Shown in pieces: positions 5,988 through 6,638 of a DNA stretch of 6,638 bases; position 1 is the first letter of the stretch; each line of letters opens with the position of its first letter. The notes under the pieces were generated by a model. That model was given only the letters and a program-made list of their open reading frames with translations, was not told where the DNA came from and searched no databases. The DNA is from Longimicrobium sp. (lineage in GTDB: Bacteria > Gemmatimonadota > Gemmatimonadetes > Longimicrobiales > Longimicrobiaceae): contig JAUJMI010000212.1 in the NCBI GenBank assembly GCA_030446945.1, positions 1-6,638 of the forward strand, written 5' to 3'. Made by a program: the position numbers and the translations under genes.

Positions 5988-6575
5988 ATGCTGAAGCAAT
6001 TCGTCCTGCTGACTGTCCTCCTCGCCCTCGCCGCATGCGCCCCCGACGCGCCCGCGGCTCCCCCCGCCGTGCGGTCATCGGCCCGGGTGGTCGACAGCAT
6101 CTTCCCGCCGGAAGAGGCGATGCGTCGCTTCCGTGCCGGCCTGCTCAAGGTGGACTCCCTCTCCGGCGGCGCCTCCACGCGCGGCGAGCTGGTGCGCCGC
6201 TTCGTACGCGCGGTGGAAATGCAGGATACGGCGGAGCTCCAGGCGCTGCTCCTGAGCCGCGCGGAGTTCGCGTACCTGTACTTCCCGGCGAGCCGCTTCG
6301 CCCGCCCGCCCCTCCGTACCGACCCGGCGCTGCTCTGGTTCCAGATGCAGATGAACAGCGAAAAAGGCATCGTGCGCCTCCTCCGCCGGAAGGGCGGCGC
6401 GGATGCGGGTTTCCGCGGCCACGCCTGCGAGGACGAACCCGTCATCGAGGGCGAGAACCGGCTGTGGGAGCGCTGCACCGTGCGCGTGGCGGACAGCGCC
6501 GCCGTTCGGTGGTTCGGGACGGTGATCGAGCGCGGAGGGCGGTACAAGATGGTGGGGTACGCGAACGGGTTGTGA
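5988..6575 (+). CDS. Small lipoprotein of unknown function
   Basis: The 195-residue product begins with a clear lipoprotein signal, MLKQFVLLTVLLALAAC, with the lipobox Cys at 17, then an Ala/Pro-rich linker (APDAPAAPPA). I do not recognise the mature part. It has a helical-looking segment around RGELVRRFVRAVEMQDTAEL and ends in strand-like segments (RWFGTVIERGG, YKMVGYANGL). That outline recalls NTF2/SnoaL-like folds, but this is only an impression. Cys147 and Cys163 could form a disulfide in the periplasm. The frame is open upstream to a GTG at 5898, but that start would overlap the previous gene and bury the signal peptide, so ATG 5988 is preferred. No Shine-Dalgarno is visible, and a strong terminator ends 10 nt before the ATG. 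Expression therefore needs read-through, a leaderless transcript, or a promoter hidden in the terminator region. Confidence 0.85.
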   Translation: MLKQFVLLTVLLALAACAPDAPAAPPAVRSSARVVDSIFPPEEAMRRFRAGLLKVDSLSGGASTRGELVRRFVRAVEMQDTAELQALLLSRAEFAYLYFPASRFARPPLRTDPALLWFQMQMNSEKGIVRLLRRKGGADAGFRGHACEDEPVIEGENRLWERCTVRVADSAAVRWFGTVIERGGRYKMVGYANGL

Positions 6576-6589
6576 GGCGCGGCGGGCGG

Positions 6590-6638
6590 CCCTCACCCCC
6601 GTCTCGTTACACTCGACTGCCCCCTCTCCCGATAACAG
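6590..6638. repeat. Probable left half of a dispersed palindromic (REP-like) intergenic repeat, cut by window edge
   Basis: After the last stop codon the sequence becomes C-rich: CCCTCACCCCC (6590-6600), then GACTGCCCCCTCTCCC and GATAACAG to the end. Elements of the form CCCTCTCCC-loop-GGGAGAGGG are common dispersed intergenic repeats in GC-rich genomes and often double as terminators. Only the left arm and the loop are inside the window; the expected right arm, beginning GGGAGAGG, would lie just beyond it. The call rests on resemblance and has not been confirmed by a second copy here. Confidence 0.4.

Noticed and set aside
4102..6078. Minus-strand open frame of 658 codons antisense to the large lipoprotein
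   Set aside because: Same reason: a biased Ala/Arg/Gly/Val composition, no signal or motif, and it covers a well-supported plus-strand gene and a terminator.
1..6638. CRISPR arrays, tRNA or rRNA genes, insertion sequences
   Set aside because: No regularly spaced repeats, no cloverleaf-type sequence and no transposase-like frame or paired terminal repeats were seen.

Overview
The window is very GC-rich. It holds four plus-strand genes, densely packed and all reading the same way: the 3' part of a membrane sensor histidine kinase, a complete TonB-dependent outer-membrane receptor, a complete FN3 plus beta-helix-like lipoprotein, and a small lipoprotein of unknown function. The receptor and two lipobox proteins mean a diderm bacterium. 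The high GC and the receptor's N-terminal carboxypeptidase-regulatory-like domain are reminiscent of Gemmatimonadota (Longimicrobium/Gemmatimonas-like), but this taxonomic guess is from general impression and no marker gene is present.

Layout: 1-1266 is the kinase (HAMP, PAS, HisKA, HATPase), open at the left edge. 1267-1417 is a 151-bp intergenic region with clustered repeats: GTGAC at an 11-bp period, the heptamer CGTGACG three times at 52-bp spacing with the middle copy inverted, a 13-bp palindrome, and a small hairpin over the ribosome binding site. 1418-4174 is the receptor. 4175-4290 carries two consecutive hairpins, the second followed by a T-rich run. 4291-5931 is the large lipoprotein. 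5941-5977 is a textbook intrinsic terminator. 5988-6575 is the small lipoprotein, starting only 10 nt after the terminator with no visible ribosome binding site. 6576-6638 holds what looks like the left half of a dispersed palindromic repeat cut by the window edge.

How the genes may work together: the kinase resembles the PhoR/ResE/WalK type. The receptor and the beta-helix lipoprotein are plausibly a transporter and its surface-exposed partner, in the manner of SusC with SusD but with an unrelated lipoprotein. With a PhoR-like kinase directly upstream and Pho-box-like spacing in the intergenic region, the best working hypothesis is a two-component-regulated outer-membrane uptake system, possibly for phosphate or a phosphorylated compound. 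The gene calls rest on clear sequence motifs. The substrate and the regulatory link are inference.
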